Positions 1 to 6,054 of a stretch of 7,601 nt of DNA are shown here, piece after piece. Under the pieces are notes generated by a model. It saw only the letters and a program-made list of their open reading frames with translations, was not told the origin of the DNA and ran no database searches. Source of the stretch: Candidatus Fermentibacterota bacterium (GTDB taxonomy: Bacteria > JAFGKV01); contig JAUXFG010000173.1 in the NCBI GenBank assembly GCA_030620115.1, positions 1 through 7,601 of the forward strand, given 5' to 3'. How positions within the stretch are numbered: the first letter of the stretch is position 1; every line of letters begins with the position of its first letter. Position numbers and translations under genes: made by a program.

Positions 1-1
1 A

Positions 2-2581
2 AGCCCGGTACCGCTTTGGTTCAAGCCCAATGCCGGGATCCCGATCAAAGATGGTTCCAAGACAGTCTTCCCCATGGGGCCCGATGATTTCGCGGCCCAT
101 GTCCTTCCTCTGGTGGATCAGGTATCACTGGCGGTGATCGGGGGTTGCTGTGGCACAAATCCCGCCCATATCGGCCGACTGAGGCAGGGCATATCATCAA
201 GAGAACCGAAAACAAGCGAAGTCACGTGGGTCCCCTCTCTCAGCAGCCTCTACAATCGTACGCGGTATCGCCAGGAAGATTCGCCTTTGCTTATTGGCGA
301 ACGGGGGAATGTGAATGGCTCCCGCAGGTTCAAGCGGATCATTGAACGTGGAGACATGGAGACCGCGGTCAGTATCATTGCTGAGCAGGCCGGCCAGGGT
401 GCGCATGCGGTGGACGTGTGTGTGGATCTGTTGGGCAGGGATCCAGAGGAAGAATTGGTGTCCCTGATCACCCAGCTGAGGGGGCGTTGCACTGCCCCTA
501 TCTTTCTCGACTCGGCGACACCGGCGGCACTGATCCGCGCCGCCGAAGAACTCCCCGGTAGGGGAGTATTGAACTCGGTGACCTCTGCTGATGGCGAAGA
601 GAGCTTCCGTTCTGTGGCACATGCCTGCCTCGAGACAGGCTGTGCCATGGTTGCCTTGGCTGTTGACGAGGCTGGGCAGGCACTGACTACCGAGCACAAG
701 GTCAAGATTGCCCATAAGGCCGATATCCTACGGCGTGAGCTCGGCCTGCCTGAGGATGCGCTCTTTTTCGATGCCCTGACATTTCCCATTGGAACCGGCC
801 AAGCAGAACTGCAGGACGCAGGCGCTGCGACGCTGCGAGCAGTGGAGGTACTTGCCAAGGAGCTTCCGTTAGTGTCCACGATCTTGGGCGTTTCCAACAT
901 TTCCCACGGTCTTGCACCCCCAGTGAGAAAGGTGCTCAACAGCATGATGCTGAAGCTGGCCCATGAGCGTGGTCTCACTGCCGCCATCGTGCATGCCGGT
1001 CAGATAACCCCCCTTTACAGGATTCCGGAAACCATACGAAAGCAGGCTGAACGTTTGCTGGTACACGGGGCGCCACGTGAGGAGCTCGTCTCCTTCCTCG
1101 CGCTTTTCGAGAAGGAACCCTCGGCCAAGGCAGTCACCACAAAGGCAAGACCTTCAGATCCATTGGAGTCCCTGCAGGAACTGGTGATCAATGGGGACAA
1201 AGCATTCGTGGAGACCACAGTGGATGTCGCACTGAGGCGATATCCCCCGGAGGTCGTGCTCCAACGAGGTCTCCTTGAGGGCATGAAGCGGGTTGGTGAG
1301 CTTTTCAGAACGGGAGAAATGCAGATCCCATTTGTGTTGGCTTCTGCCGAGGTAGTACGCTCCGGAAGCGAGATTCTGGGGCCGAAGCTCCCGGCGAGCC
1401 ACTCGGGCAGCAGGCATCGAATCGTATTGGCCACGGTGGAAGGTGATGTACATGATATCGGGAAGAATCTCGTGGGGATCATTCTCGAGAACAATGGATT
1501 CGAGGTGGATGATCTGGGCACCAGGGTGCCGGTGGTCCAGGCCTTCAAGGCTGCCAAGGATCATGGGGCATTGGCTATTGGGCTTTCGGGACTCTTGGTT
1601 CAGTCCGTGGAGGTAATGCGCCAGGGTCTGACCCGCATTGCTCCTATGGGTCCACCCTATCCGGCTATCGTGGTGGGCGGTGCCGCGCTGAGTGAGTCCT
1701 ATGCCGCCAAAGAGCTCGCTCCGTGCTATCCGGGAAAGCTCTACTATGCACCGGATGCCATGCATGGGCTCGAACTGATTCAACGGCTCTCCAAAGGCGA
1801 GCAGCCGAAACCACCCCAGAGCAAAACGCATGCAGCGGTCCGCTCGGCATCAATCCATTCCCCCAAGGGACATCCGAATCCCCCGGATCCACCATTCGAG
1901 GGTCGCCGGGTGGAGAAACACATTCCTTTCGAGGAGATCCTCCATTTCCTCAATAGGAAGGGGCTTTTCCATCGCTTCTGGAAAATCAAGGCACATGAGC
2001 GCGGAGAAAGGGAGCTTGCACGGCTTCTACCTATTCTCGAGAATGTGGGTCTCGTTGGGGCTGGCGCATGGGGATACTGGAAGGGCAGCCCCCAGGGGAA
2101 CGAGCACCTGGAGCTCTACGATGCCGAGAAGGGAATGCCTTGTCTGCTCCATGTCGGCAGACAGGCCGCCGCGCCGCACAGGTCCATGCTCGATTATGTG
2201 AACCCTGATGGCGACGTGGTATCGCTCTATGTGGTGACCATGGGTTCGGCTGGCCTGGAAGCGGCTGAATCGGCGCGGGAGGAAGGCGCATTTTCGGAGT
2301 ACTTCCTGATCCATGGGTTGGTCATGGCGCTCACCGAAGCGCTTGCCGAGCTATTCCGGAGAAGGATCGTCACGGAGCTGGATCTTGGCGCGAAGCGCGG
2401 CAAAGTCTACGCACCAGGGATGCCCGCGCTCCCCGATCTTTCAATCCATGAGCCGATCTTCAAGCTGCTTAAACCGGAGGAGATCGGCATCCACCACACC
2501 GAGGCGTGGGCTCTAGTCCCAGAATGCTCCGCCTCAGGTGTGGTAATTCACCATCCTGATGCGGCGTATTTCAGGATATAG
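2..2581 (+). CDS. metH: Cobalamin-dependent methionine synthase, 5'-truncated by the window edge
   Basis: Transfers a methyl group from 5-methyltetrahydrofolate to homocysteine through protein-bound cobalamin; cytoplasmic, last step of methionine synthesis. The frame is open to the window edge and already reads homocysteine-domain sequence before the first internal ATG at 74, so the true start lies upstream, with perhaps 270-300 residues missing. Residues counted from that ATG: tail of the homocysteine methyltransferase domain with zinc-ligand motif GGCCGT (Cys25, Cys26); pterin-binding domain about 70-330 (GERGNVNGS, DALTFPIGTG, GVSNISHGL); helical cap about 362-445; B12 domain about 450-575 with D458-x-H460-xx-G463 (His460 is the predicted lower cobalt ligand), SGLLVQS and VVGGAAL; proline-rich linker about 576-612; AdoMet reactivation domain about 613-835. 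It resembles the shorter MetH type rather than the E. coli type. Odd: the RxxxGY AdoMet motif reads VYAPGM at 2405-2422. Stop is TAG; the next gene is convergent. Confidence 0.96.
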   Translation, partial: SPVPLWFKPNAGIPIKDGSKTVFPMGPDDFAAHVLPLVDQVSLAVIGGCCGTNPAHIGRLRQGISSREPKTSEVTWVPSLSSLYNRTRYRQEDSPLLIGERGNVNGSRRFKRIIERGDMETAVSIIAEQAGQGAHAVDVCVDLLGRDPEEELVSLITQLRGRCTAPIFLDSATPAALIRAAEELPGRGVLNSVTSADGEESFRSVAHACLETGCAMVALAVDEAGQALTTEHKVKIAHKADILRRELGLPEDALFFDALTFPIGTGQAELQDAGAATLRAVEVLAKELPLVSTILGVSNISHGLAPPVRKVLNSMMLKLAHERGLTAAIVHAGQITPLYRIPETIRKQAERLLVHGAPREELVSFLALFEKEPSAKAVTTKARPSDPLESLQELVINGDKAFVETTVDVALRRYPPEVVLQRGLLEGMKRVGELFRTGEMQIPFVLASAEVVRSGSEILGPKLPASHSGSRHRIVLATVEGDVHDIGKNLVGIILENNGFEVDDLGTRVPVVQAFKAAKDHGALAIGLSGLLVQSVEVMRQGLTRIAPMGPPYPAIVVGGAALSESYAAKELAPCYPGKLYYAPDAMHGLELIQRLSKGEQPKPPQSKTHAAVRSASIHSPKGHPNPPDPPFEGRRVEKHIPFEEILHFLNRKGLFHRFWKIKAHERGERELARLLPILENVGLVGAGAWGYWKGSPQGNEHLELYDAEKGMPCLLHVGRQAAAPHRSMLDYVNPDGDVVSLYVVTMGSAGLEAAESAREEGAFSEYFLIHGLVMALTEALAELFRRRIVTELDLGAKRGKVYAPGMPALPDLSIHEPIFKLLKPEEIGIHHTEAWALVPECSASGVVIHHPDAAYFRI

Positions 2582-2616
2582 CAATTTCTAACGGGAAATG
2601 AATCCATTCTATGCTA

Positions 2617-2643
2617 TGGAGGGACGCGCTCCGCCGCGTCCGC
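2617..2643. repeat. Dispersed palindromic repeat with hairpin between convergent genes
   Basis: GGACGCG (2622-2628), a 6-base loop, and CGCGTCC (2635-2641) form a perfect 7-bp stem. The 27-base block 2617-2643 matches the reverse complement of 5842-5868 at 25 of 27 positions; both differences are in the loop. It lies 36 bp past the metH stop and 39 bp past the stop of the opposing gene, so it could end transcription from both sides. It has no T-run, so an intrinsic terminator is only a possibility. The rest of the 2582-2681 gap shows nothing recognisable. Confidence 0.7.
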
Positions 2644-2681
2644 AAGTTGTAGTGCCCGACCCGGCTCGCCCTTCTTGAAGA

Positions 2682-4634
2682 TCATCGGATCCGTATCATT
2701 CTCCCGAGATATTCCATGTCCACGGACTGAACCCGGCAAGTATACACCCCGGGCGGTACGATCCTGCCGGCTTCGTCCTGACCATCCCACCTAATCTCAT
2801 ATACGCCGCCTTCCATCTCGTGGTCGACCAGCGTCCTGACCAGTTGTCCCGCCAGGTTGTATACGTCTAACCGAACGTGGCCCTTTGCGCTGAGTGCAAG
2901 CTTCACCATCACCTCATCGCTGGATGGATTGGGATACACCCCGTGGAGGGTGAGCTCTGAGGGGAATACCGTCACACTCACGGACCCGTGCAGGGTCTCA
3001 TGTCCCTGGAAGTCGATATCCGCCAGTCTGTAGGAGTAGCTATTGCCTGCCGCAATATCTTCATCCGCATAGGTGTAATCCTGCCTCACACTGCTATTAC
3101 CGGCACCGGGAATGATCGCATCCGTGATGCGTACGTATGCGCCGGCGGTTTCACCAGACCGATACACATGAAATCCGAAGTTCTCGTGTTCGGACAAGGT
3201 TGCCCATCTCAGGATTACCGCCCCTTCCTCCACCGATGCAGTGAATTCGGTCAATTCAACCGGAATGAGGAACCCACTGAACACGTATGCCCGTCCGGCA
3301 AAGCATGGGCTTGACCCGGGATCTTCCGTACGAGCCCCAACCGCCACGTCATCATACCCGTCTCCGTTCATGTCCCCCGCTCCGGAAACGGAACACCCGA
3401 AAGAACCGACGGATCCATCGTTGGGAGATACCAGGGTGTAGAGTGGATCCCCCGTCTGCCCGTCGAACACGTATGCCCGACCGGCCTGATAGGGGCTTGA
3501 CCCGGGAGATTCATAAACAGCCCCAACCACCACGTCATCGTACCCATCCCCATTTATGTCCCCTGCTCCGGAAACGGAACGCCCGAAATAACCTTCATAT
3601 TCCTCATTGGGAGAAACCAAGGTGTAGCGTAGGTTGCCGGTCTGACCGTCGAATATGTAGGCCCGGCCGGCCTCTGATGGGCTTGATGCGGGATCTTCAC
3701 AATTAGCCCCAACCACCACGTCATCGTAGCCGTCTCCGTCTGCGTCCCCCGCTCCGGAAACGGAACCCCCGAAACCACCGCGGATTTCCTCGTTAGGAGA
3801 AACGAGGGTGTAGAGTAGGTTGCCCGTCTGACCGTCGAACACATATGCCCGGCCAGCATTGTCGGGGCTTGAGCCGGGATCTTCCCTATTAGCCCCCACC
3901 ACTACATCATCGTACCCATCCCCATTTACGTCCCCCGCTCCGGATACGGAATACCCGAACCAGGCATTGTATTCCTCGTTAGGAGAAACGAGGGTGTAGA
4001 GTGGATCCCCCGTCTGACCGTCGAATACATATGCCCGCCCGGCCCTGGAAGGGCCTGAGCCGGGACTTCCCCAGAAAGCCCCTATCACCACATCATCGTA
4101 CCCATCCCCATTTACGTCCCCGGCGCCGGAAACGGAGTTCCCAAAAAAATGACTGTAGGGTTCCTCGTTAGGAGAAACCAGGGTGTAGAGTGGATCCCCC
4201 GTCTGACCGTCGAACACGTATGCCCGCCCGGCATTGTCGGGGCTTGAGCCGGGATCTTCCATCCAGGCCCCCACCACCACGTCATGGTACCCGTCTCCAT
4301 TTACGTCCCCCGCGCCGGAAACGGAATACCCGAAACCACCGTCATATTCCTCGTTGGGAGAAACCAAGGTGTGGAGCAGGTTGCCTGTCCAGCCATCGAA
4401 GACGTATGCCCGGCCGGCATTATCCGGGCTTATGCCGGGACCTTCCCCGTAGGCCCCCACCACCACATCATCGTACCCATCCCCATTTATGTCCCCCGCA
4501 CCGGAGATGGAATGCCCGAAAAAACCGGCGGCCTCTTCGTTGGGAGAAACCAATGTATACATGACCTGTGCGGTGCTTGCGGCGGCCAGCATGGTCACCA
4601 GAAGAGCGAATGTCAGTGGTGTTCTTGCAATCAT
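2682..4634 (-). CDS. Exported FG-GAP repeat (seven-bladed beta-propeller) protein with FlgD/T9SS-like C-terminal domain
   Basis: 650 residues. A signal peptide covers residues 1-22 (basic Arg4, hydrophobic LTFALLVTMLAAA, likely cleavage after STA). Residues 27-454 are seven repeats of 62-63 residues, each TLVSPN.. / FG.S.SGAGD / NGDGYDD / VVVGA / AGRAYVFDG. The DxNxDGxxD loops are calcium sites as in integrin alpha FG-GAP repeats, and seven copies fit one closed propeller. Repeat 5 has Asp in place of Asn in that loop. Residues 455-558 look like a fibronectin-III-type domain (VELTEFTASV, VILRW, FGFHVYRS). Residues 562-650 (YPNPSSDEV, VYNLAGQLV, WDGQDEAGR, PPGVYTCRV) match the FlgD-like or type IX sorting domain that ends many secreted FCB-group proteins. 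The likely place is the cell surface or outside; a ligand cannot be named. GGGGG lies 6 bases before the ATG, a plausible ribosome site. The gene appears monocistronic. Confidence 0.93.
   Translation of the reverse strand: MIARTPLTFALLVTMLAAASTAQVMYTLVSPNEEAAGFFGHSISGAGDINGDGYDDVVVGAYGEGPGISPDNAGRAYVFDGWTGNLLHTLVSPNEEYDGGFGYSVSGAGDVNGDGYHDVVVGAWMEDPGSSPDNAGRAYVFDGQTGDPLYTLVSPNEEPYSHFFGNSVSGAGDVNGDGYDDVVIGAFWGSPGSGPSRAGRAYVFDGQTGDPLYTLVSPNEEYNAWFGYSVSGAGDVNGDGYDDVVVGANREDPGSSPDNAGRAYVFDGQTGNLLYTLVSPNEEIRGGFGGSVSGAGDADGDGYDDVVVGANCEDPASSPSEAGRAYIFDGQTGNLRYTLVSPNEEYEGYFGRSVSGAGDINGDGYDDVVVGAVYESPGSSPYQAGRAYVFDGQTGDPLYTLVSPNDGSVGSFGCSVSGAGDMNGDGYDDVAVGARTEDPGSSPCFAGRAYVFSGFLIPVELTEFTASVEEGAVILRWATLSEHENFGFHVYRSGETAGAYVRITDAIIPGAGNSSVRQDYTYADEDIAAGNSYSYRLADIDFQGHETLHGSVSVTVFPSELTLHGVYPNPSSDEVMVKLALSAKGHVRLDVYNLAGQLVRTLVDHEMEGGVYEIRWDGQDEAGRIVPPGVYTCRVQSVDMEYLGRMIRIR
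3273..4556 (-). repeat. Seven tandem 186-bp coding repeats (FG-GAP units)
   Basis: The propeller part of the exported protein is a DNA-level tandem array. Units are 186 bp (one is 189 bp, and the last is cut short at 165 bp). Some copies share exact stretches of more than 30 bases: the block starting AGGGTGTAGAGTGGATCC occurs identically near 3992 and near 4180. Units 2 and 4 share a GTCGGGGCTTGAGCCGGG block near 4236 and 3860. Such identity points to recent duplication or gene conversion among blades. Because copies are so alike, assembly collapse or a strain-variable blade number is possible. Confidence 0.9.
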
Positions 4635-4803
4635 ATCTTACCCCCTTGCACGAATCTGGAAGGATCTGTCTTAGCCCGCAGCCTGACAACCCGACGAGGA
4701 TGCAATGCCGCCAGACTGCCCTTAACCGAATTAACCTTGTCATCACGGATAGAGCAAAGGAATCATGGATAGGTGCGTATTTCAGCGGGATCAGTAGAAA
4801 AGG

Positions 4804-4841
4804 GAATAGTCTAGTAAATCCATAGACTTACTAGACTATTC
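4804..4841. repeat. Perfect 14-bp inverted repeat, 10-base spacer
   Basis: GAATAGTCTAGTAA (4804-4817) and TTACTAGACTATTC (4828-4841) are exact reverse complements around ATCCATAGAC. The arms are A+T rich, unlike the G+C-rich hairpins nearby, so this is probably not from the same repeat family. It lies 170 bp upstream of the exported-protein start. On the minus strand the second arm is followed by CCCTTTTC, a weak T-run, so a terminator or an operator are both possible readings. Confidence 0.75.
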
Positions 4842-4884
4842 GATTCTGCGACGTCCGGGCCAAGGATTCGCGGAAGAATAAGCC

Positions 4885-4919
4885 ACTGCGAGTCCCGCGT
4901 ACTGCGCGGGAGTCGCAGT
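4885..4919. repeat. Imperfect 15-bp hairpin (TCCCGCG family)
   Basis: ACTGCGA-G-TCCCGCG (4885-4899), loop TACTG, then CGCGGGA-G-TCGCAGT (4905-4919). Fourteen of 15 pairs are complementary, with one central G/G mismatch. The inner TCCCGCG/CGCGGGA stem recurs at 6019-6037 with a different loop. This suggests a dispersed palindromic repeat rather than a gene-specific regulator. Confidence 0.7.
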
Positions 4920-5057
4920 TATGGCGCACAGATTAGGGGATGTCTCAGAATAGGCCCTTCGACTGAGCTCCATTCGGCAGGCTCATGACTGGAAGCAGGA
5001 CAGACCTGGAAGCGCTTTGCGCTTTCGGAATTATCCCTGCAATGATTGAGGTCCGGG

Positions 5058-5161
5058 GTCATCGCGAGCGACAGCGCGGCGATCTCAATGGGCGGACCTG
5101 TCTGCGTGCGGACACGCACGGGTAGGCGAGATTGCTTCGTCGCTACCCTCCTCGCAATGAC
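5058..5161. repeat. MITE-like element with short terminal inverted repeats
   Basis: The ends GTCATCGCGAG (5058-5068) and CTCGCAATGAC (5151-5161) are inverted copies with one mismatch. Inward of these, GGCGATCTC on the left mirrors GAGATTGCTTCG on the right. The middle holds CGTGCG-GACA-CGCACG. The plus strand reads the peptide DCFVATLLAMT and the minus strand VIARRVATKQS. Peptides of this type (known from spurious proteins such as those containing CHCEERSDEAI) are the signature of a short palindromic repeat spread through many bacterial genomes. No transposase is seen, so if mobile it depends on one elsewhere. Confidence 0.8.
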
Positions 5162-5164
5162 TAG

Positions 5165-5188
5165 CCCGGATTTCTCACCGGGTTTTTT
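5165..5188 (+). terminator. Terminator-like hairpin followed by T6
   Basis: CCCGG (5165-5169), an 8-base loop, CCGGG (5178-5182), then TTTTTT. An A-T and a G-T pair could lengthen the stem slightly. It has the form of an intrinsic terminator on the plus strand, but no plus-strand gene ends just upstream. It may be part of the adjoining repeat element, or stop transcription leaking towards the gene at 5410. The stem is short. Confidence 0.4.
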
Positions 5189-5215
5189 CGCGAGAGGGTC
5201 GAGATGGTTGTGGCT

Positions 5216-5245
5216 GTCCCGCACCCAACGCTTTGGGTGCGGGAC
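5216..5245. repeat. Perfect 13-bp hairpin with 4-base loop
   Basis: GTCCCGCACCCAA (5216-5228), loop CGCT, TTGGGTGCGGGAC (5233-5245). This is the strongest single stem in the window. No T-run follows on either strand, so it is unlikely to be an ordinary intrinsic terminator. It lies in the untranslated region before the gene at 5410. Confidence 0.75.
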
Positions 5246-5274
5246 GACCGAGGATACCGGAGGCGTATAATCTG

Positions 5275-5369
5275 TCCGCCAGCCGGCGGATCGAGGAAGC
5301 CGCTTGTCACGTCGTAGCTGTAGCGAAGACGGAACGGAGCGTAACGAAGTCCCGCAGCCGACGCGGCAT
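5275..5369. repeat. Composite palindromic repeat, left copy
   Basis: It starts with the palindrome TCCGCCAGCCGGCGGA (5275-5290). It continues through CGTCGTAGCTGTAGCGAAG (5310-5328), a motif type often seen in intergenic repeats, and ends with an AGTCCCGC..GACGCGG block (5348-5369). Both end motifs recur in the same order and similar spacing at 5948-6038: 14 of 16 and 19 of 22 bases are identical. The reading frame at 5410 is open back through this repeat, which argues against using the earlier ATG at 5233 as its start. Confidence 0.6.
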
Positions 5370-5409
5370 TTGTGAGAAGTTGGACCCTAAGCTAGGGAGT
5401 GACAGGATT

Positions 5410-6054
5410 ATGCCCAACGACCAGACAACAGAACTCACGGAAGAGCTCAAGCGGTTCCAGGCCGAGAAGGAGAAAATTCGCCGTATTGTGGGGCAGATTG
5501 GGAAAAAAAGCTCCCCTAAGCGAGAGAAGGTCGTCACTATAGTCTTGGCTGTGCTATTGATTCTGTTGTTTGCGGCAGACATGTCCAGATACCTCTTGGG
5601 CATATCCGTGCCGCTGCCTCCGCTGTTCTCGTTTGAACTTGGCATCTTGCTTGTGTCGCTCAAGATCATCTGGATGATTCACAAGCAGACCCGAGTTGAA
5701 CATTTTCAGTTTTGGATTCTCAACTCAATAGAGTTCCGGATAGACCAAGTCTCAAGTCAATTGCGTGACATTGAGACCCGTTGTCGAGACGTACAGAATG
5801 GCGAACAAGGTACTTCAGAGCGACTTCGGGTTTCGCGCGACGCGGACGCGACTGAGCGCGTCCCTCCACAGGACAAGACGTATGCATTGCTCGATGGAGG
5901 GCCATGGTCCCTCATGGCCGCCGTTGGCGTCGATACCGCAGATGTAATCCGCCAGTTGGCGGACTCCATCAGCCTCCTCGACGTAACGCAGCGGGCGGGG
6001 CCAAATGCAACGCTGCAGTCCCGCGGCGGACGCGGGATGAGAAATGCGGGCTAG
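5410..6054 (+). CDS. Small membrane protein of unknown function with two predicted helices and a repeat-derived C-terminus
   Basis: 214 residues from ATG 5410. GGGAG (5395-5399) lies 10 bases upstream. An earlier in-frame ATG at 5233 is rejected because 5233-5409 is repeat DNA. Residues 6-31 are charged and helical (ELTEELKRFQAEKEKIRRIV), probably a coiled coil. Hydrophobic segments at 41-57 (VVTIVLAVLLILLFAAD) and 72-91 (LFSFELGILLVSLKIIWMI) suggest a membrane hairpin joined by a proline-rich turn. Residues 92-128 (VEHFQFWILNSIEFRIDQV and on) are amphipathic and charged, perhaps a second coiled coil. The core resembles small conserved hypothetical bacterial membrane proteins, but I cannot name a family. 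From about residue 145 the codons lie in repeats (5842-5941, 5948-6038), so the last 70 residues probably replaced an original end near residue 130-140. The TAG overlaps the opposing gene's stop. Confidence 0.7.
   Translation: MPNDQTTELTEELKRFQAEKEKIRRIVGQIGKKSSPKREKVVTIVLAVLLILLFAADMSRYLLGISVPLPPLFSFELGILLVSLKIIWMIHKQTRVEHFQFWILNSIEFRIDQVSSQLRDIETRCRDVQNGEQGTSERLRVSRDADATERVPPQDKTYALLDGGPWSLMAAVGVDTADVIRQLADSISLLDVTQRAGPNATLQSRGGRGMRNAG
5842..5941 (+). repeat. Dispersed repeat, copy A (inverted partner at 7524-7601)
   Basis: Two parts. 5842-5868 holds the hairpin GGACGCG-ACTGAG-CGCGTCC (5844-5863) and matches the block beside metH (2617-2643) in reverse complement at 25 of 27 bases. 5859-5941 matches the reverse complement of 7524-7601: it begins with the identical CGTCCCTCCACAGG, then has a 5-base length difference, then a 23-base identical run (5884-5906 against 7559-7581), then scattered differences. 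Within it GGCCATG and CATGGCC (5900-5919) form a 7-bp stem that is conserved in both copies. It lies inside the reading frame of the small membrane protein. Confidence 0.8.
5948..6038. repeat. Composite palindromic repeat, right copy
   Basis: TCCGCCAGTTGGCGGA (5948-5963) is followed by AGTCCCGC..GACGCGGGAT (6017-6038), which contains the perfect stem TCCCGCG-GCGGA-CGCGGGA (6019-6037). The end motifs match the left copy at 5275-5369 in the same orientation, while the middle parts align only weakly. It also encodes the last residues of the small membrane protein (from about residue 180), which supports the view that this tail is not ancestral coding sequence. Confidence 0.6.

Larger units (their letters stand above)
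4635..5409. other. Gene-poor region rich in inverted repeats
   Basis: 775 bp separates the divergent starts at 4634 (minus) and 5410 (plus). I find no convincing coding sequence, tRNA or riboswitch. Listed separately below are a 14-bp inverted repeat (4804-4841), a hairpin (4885-4919), a MITE-like element (5058-5161), a terminator-like hairpin (5165-5188), a 13-bp hairpin (5216-5245) and a composite repeat (5275-5369). The stretch 4955-4990 (CCTTCGACTGAGCTCC and following) resembles another short intergenic repeat common in metagenomic bacteria, but only one copy is seen here. Both flanking promoters must lie in this interval; I could not identify either with confidence. Confidence 0.7.

Noticed and set aside
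197-1831. Long minus-strand open frames opposite metH (for example 197-715, 250-987, 1015-1557, 1154-1831)
   Set aside because: They lie wholly opposite a well-supported MetH frame, overlap each other, and show no recognisable domain; they are expected from G+C-rich coding DNA.
3273-4556. Regularly spaced repeats as a possible CRISPR array
   Set aside because: The period is 186 bp, the whole unit is conserved and in frame, and there are no short repeats with unrelated spacers.
3287-4564. Plus-strand frames across the propeller array with arginine/proline-rich repeats
   Set aside because: They are the antisense reading of the 186-bp FG-GAP repeats; the minus-strand frame has signal peptide, calcium loops and a C-terminal domain.
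4919-5224. Minus-strand 101-residue frame
   Set aside because: Its sequence is made of MITE-like repeat translation (VIARRVATKQS), with no ribosome site or domain.
5233-5409. N-terminal extension of the small membrane protein from ATG 5233
   Set aside because: The extension lies in a hairpin and a composite repeat, is arginine/serine-rich with no domain, and a better start with GGGAG upstream is at 5410.
4635-5409. tRNA, riboswitch or small RNA gene in the long gap
   Set aside because: I looked for cloverleaf-like arms and known riboswitch cores and saw only simple palindromes; a covariance-model search would be needed to exclude them fully.
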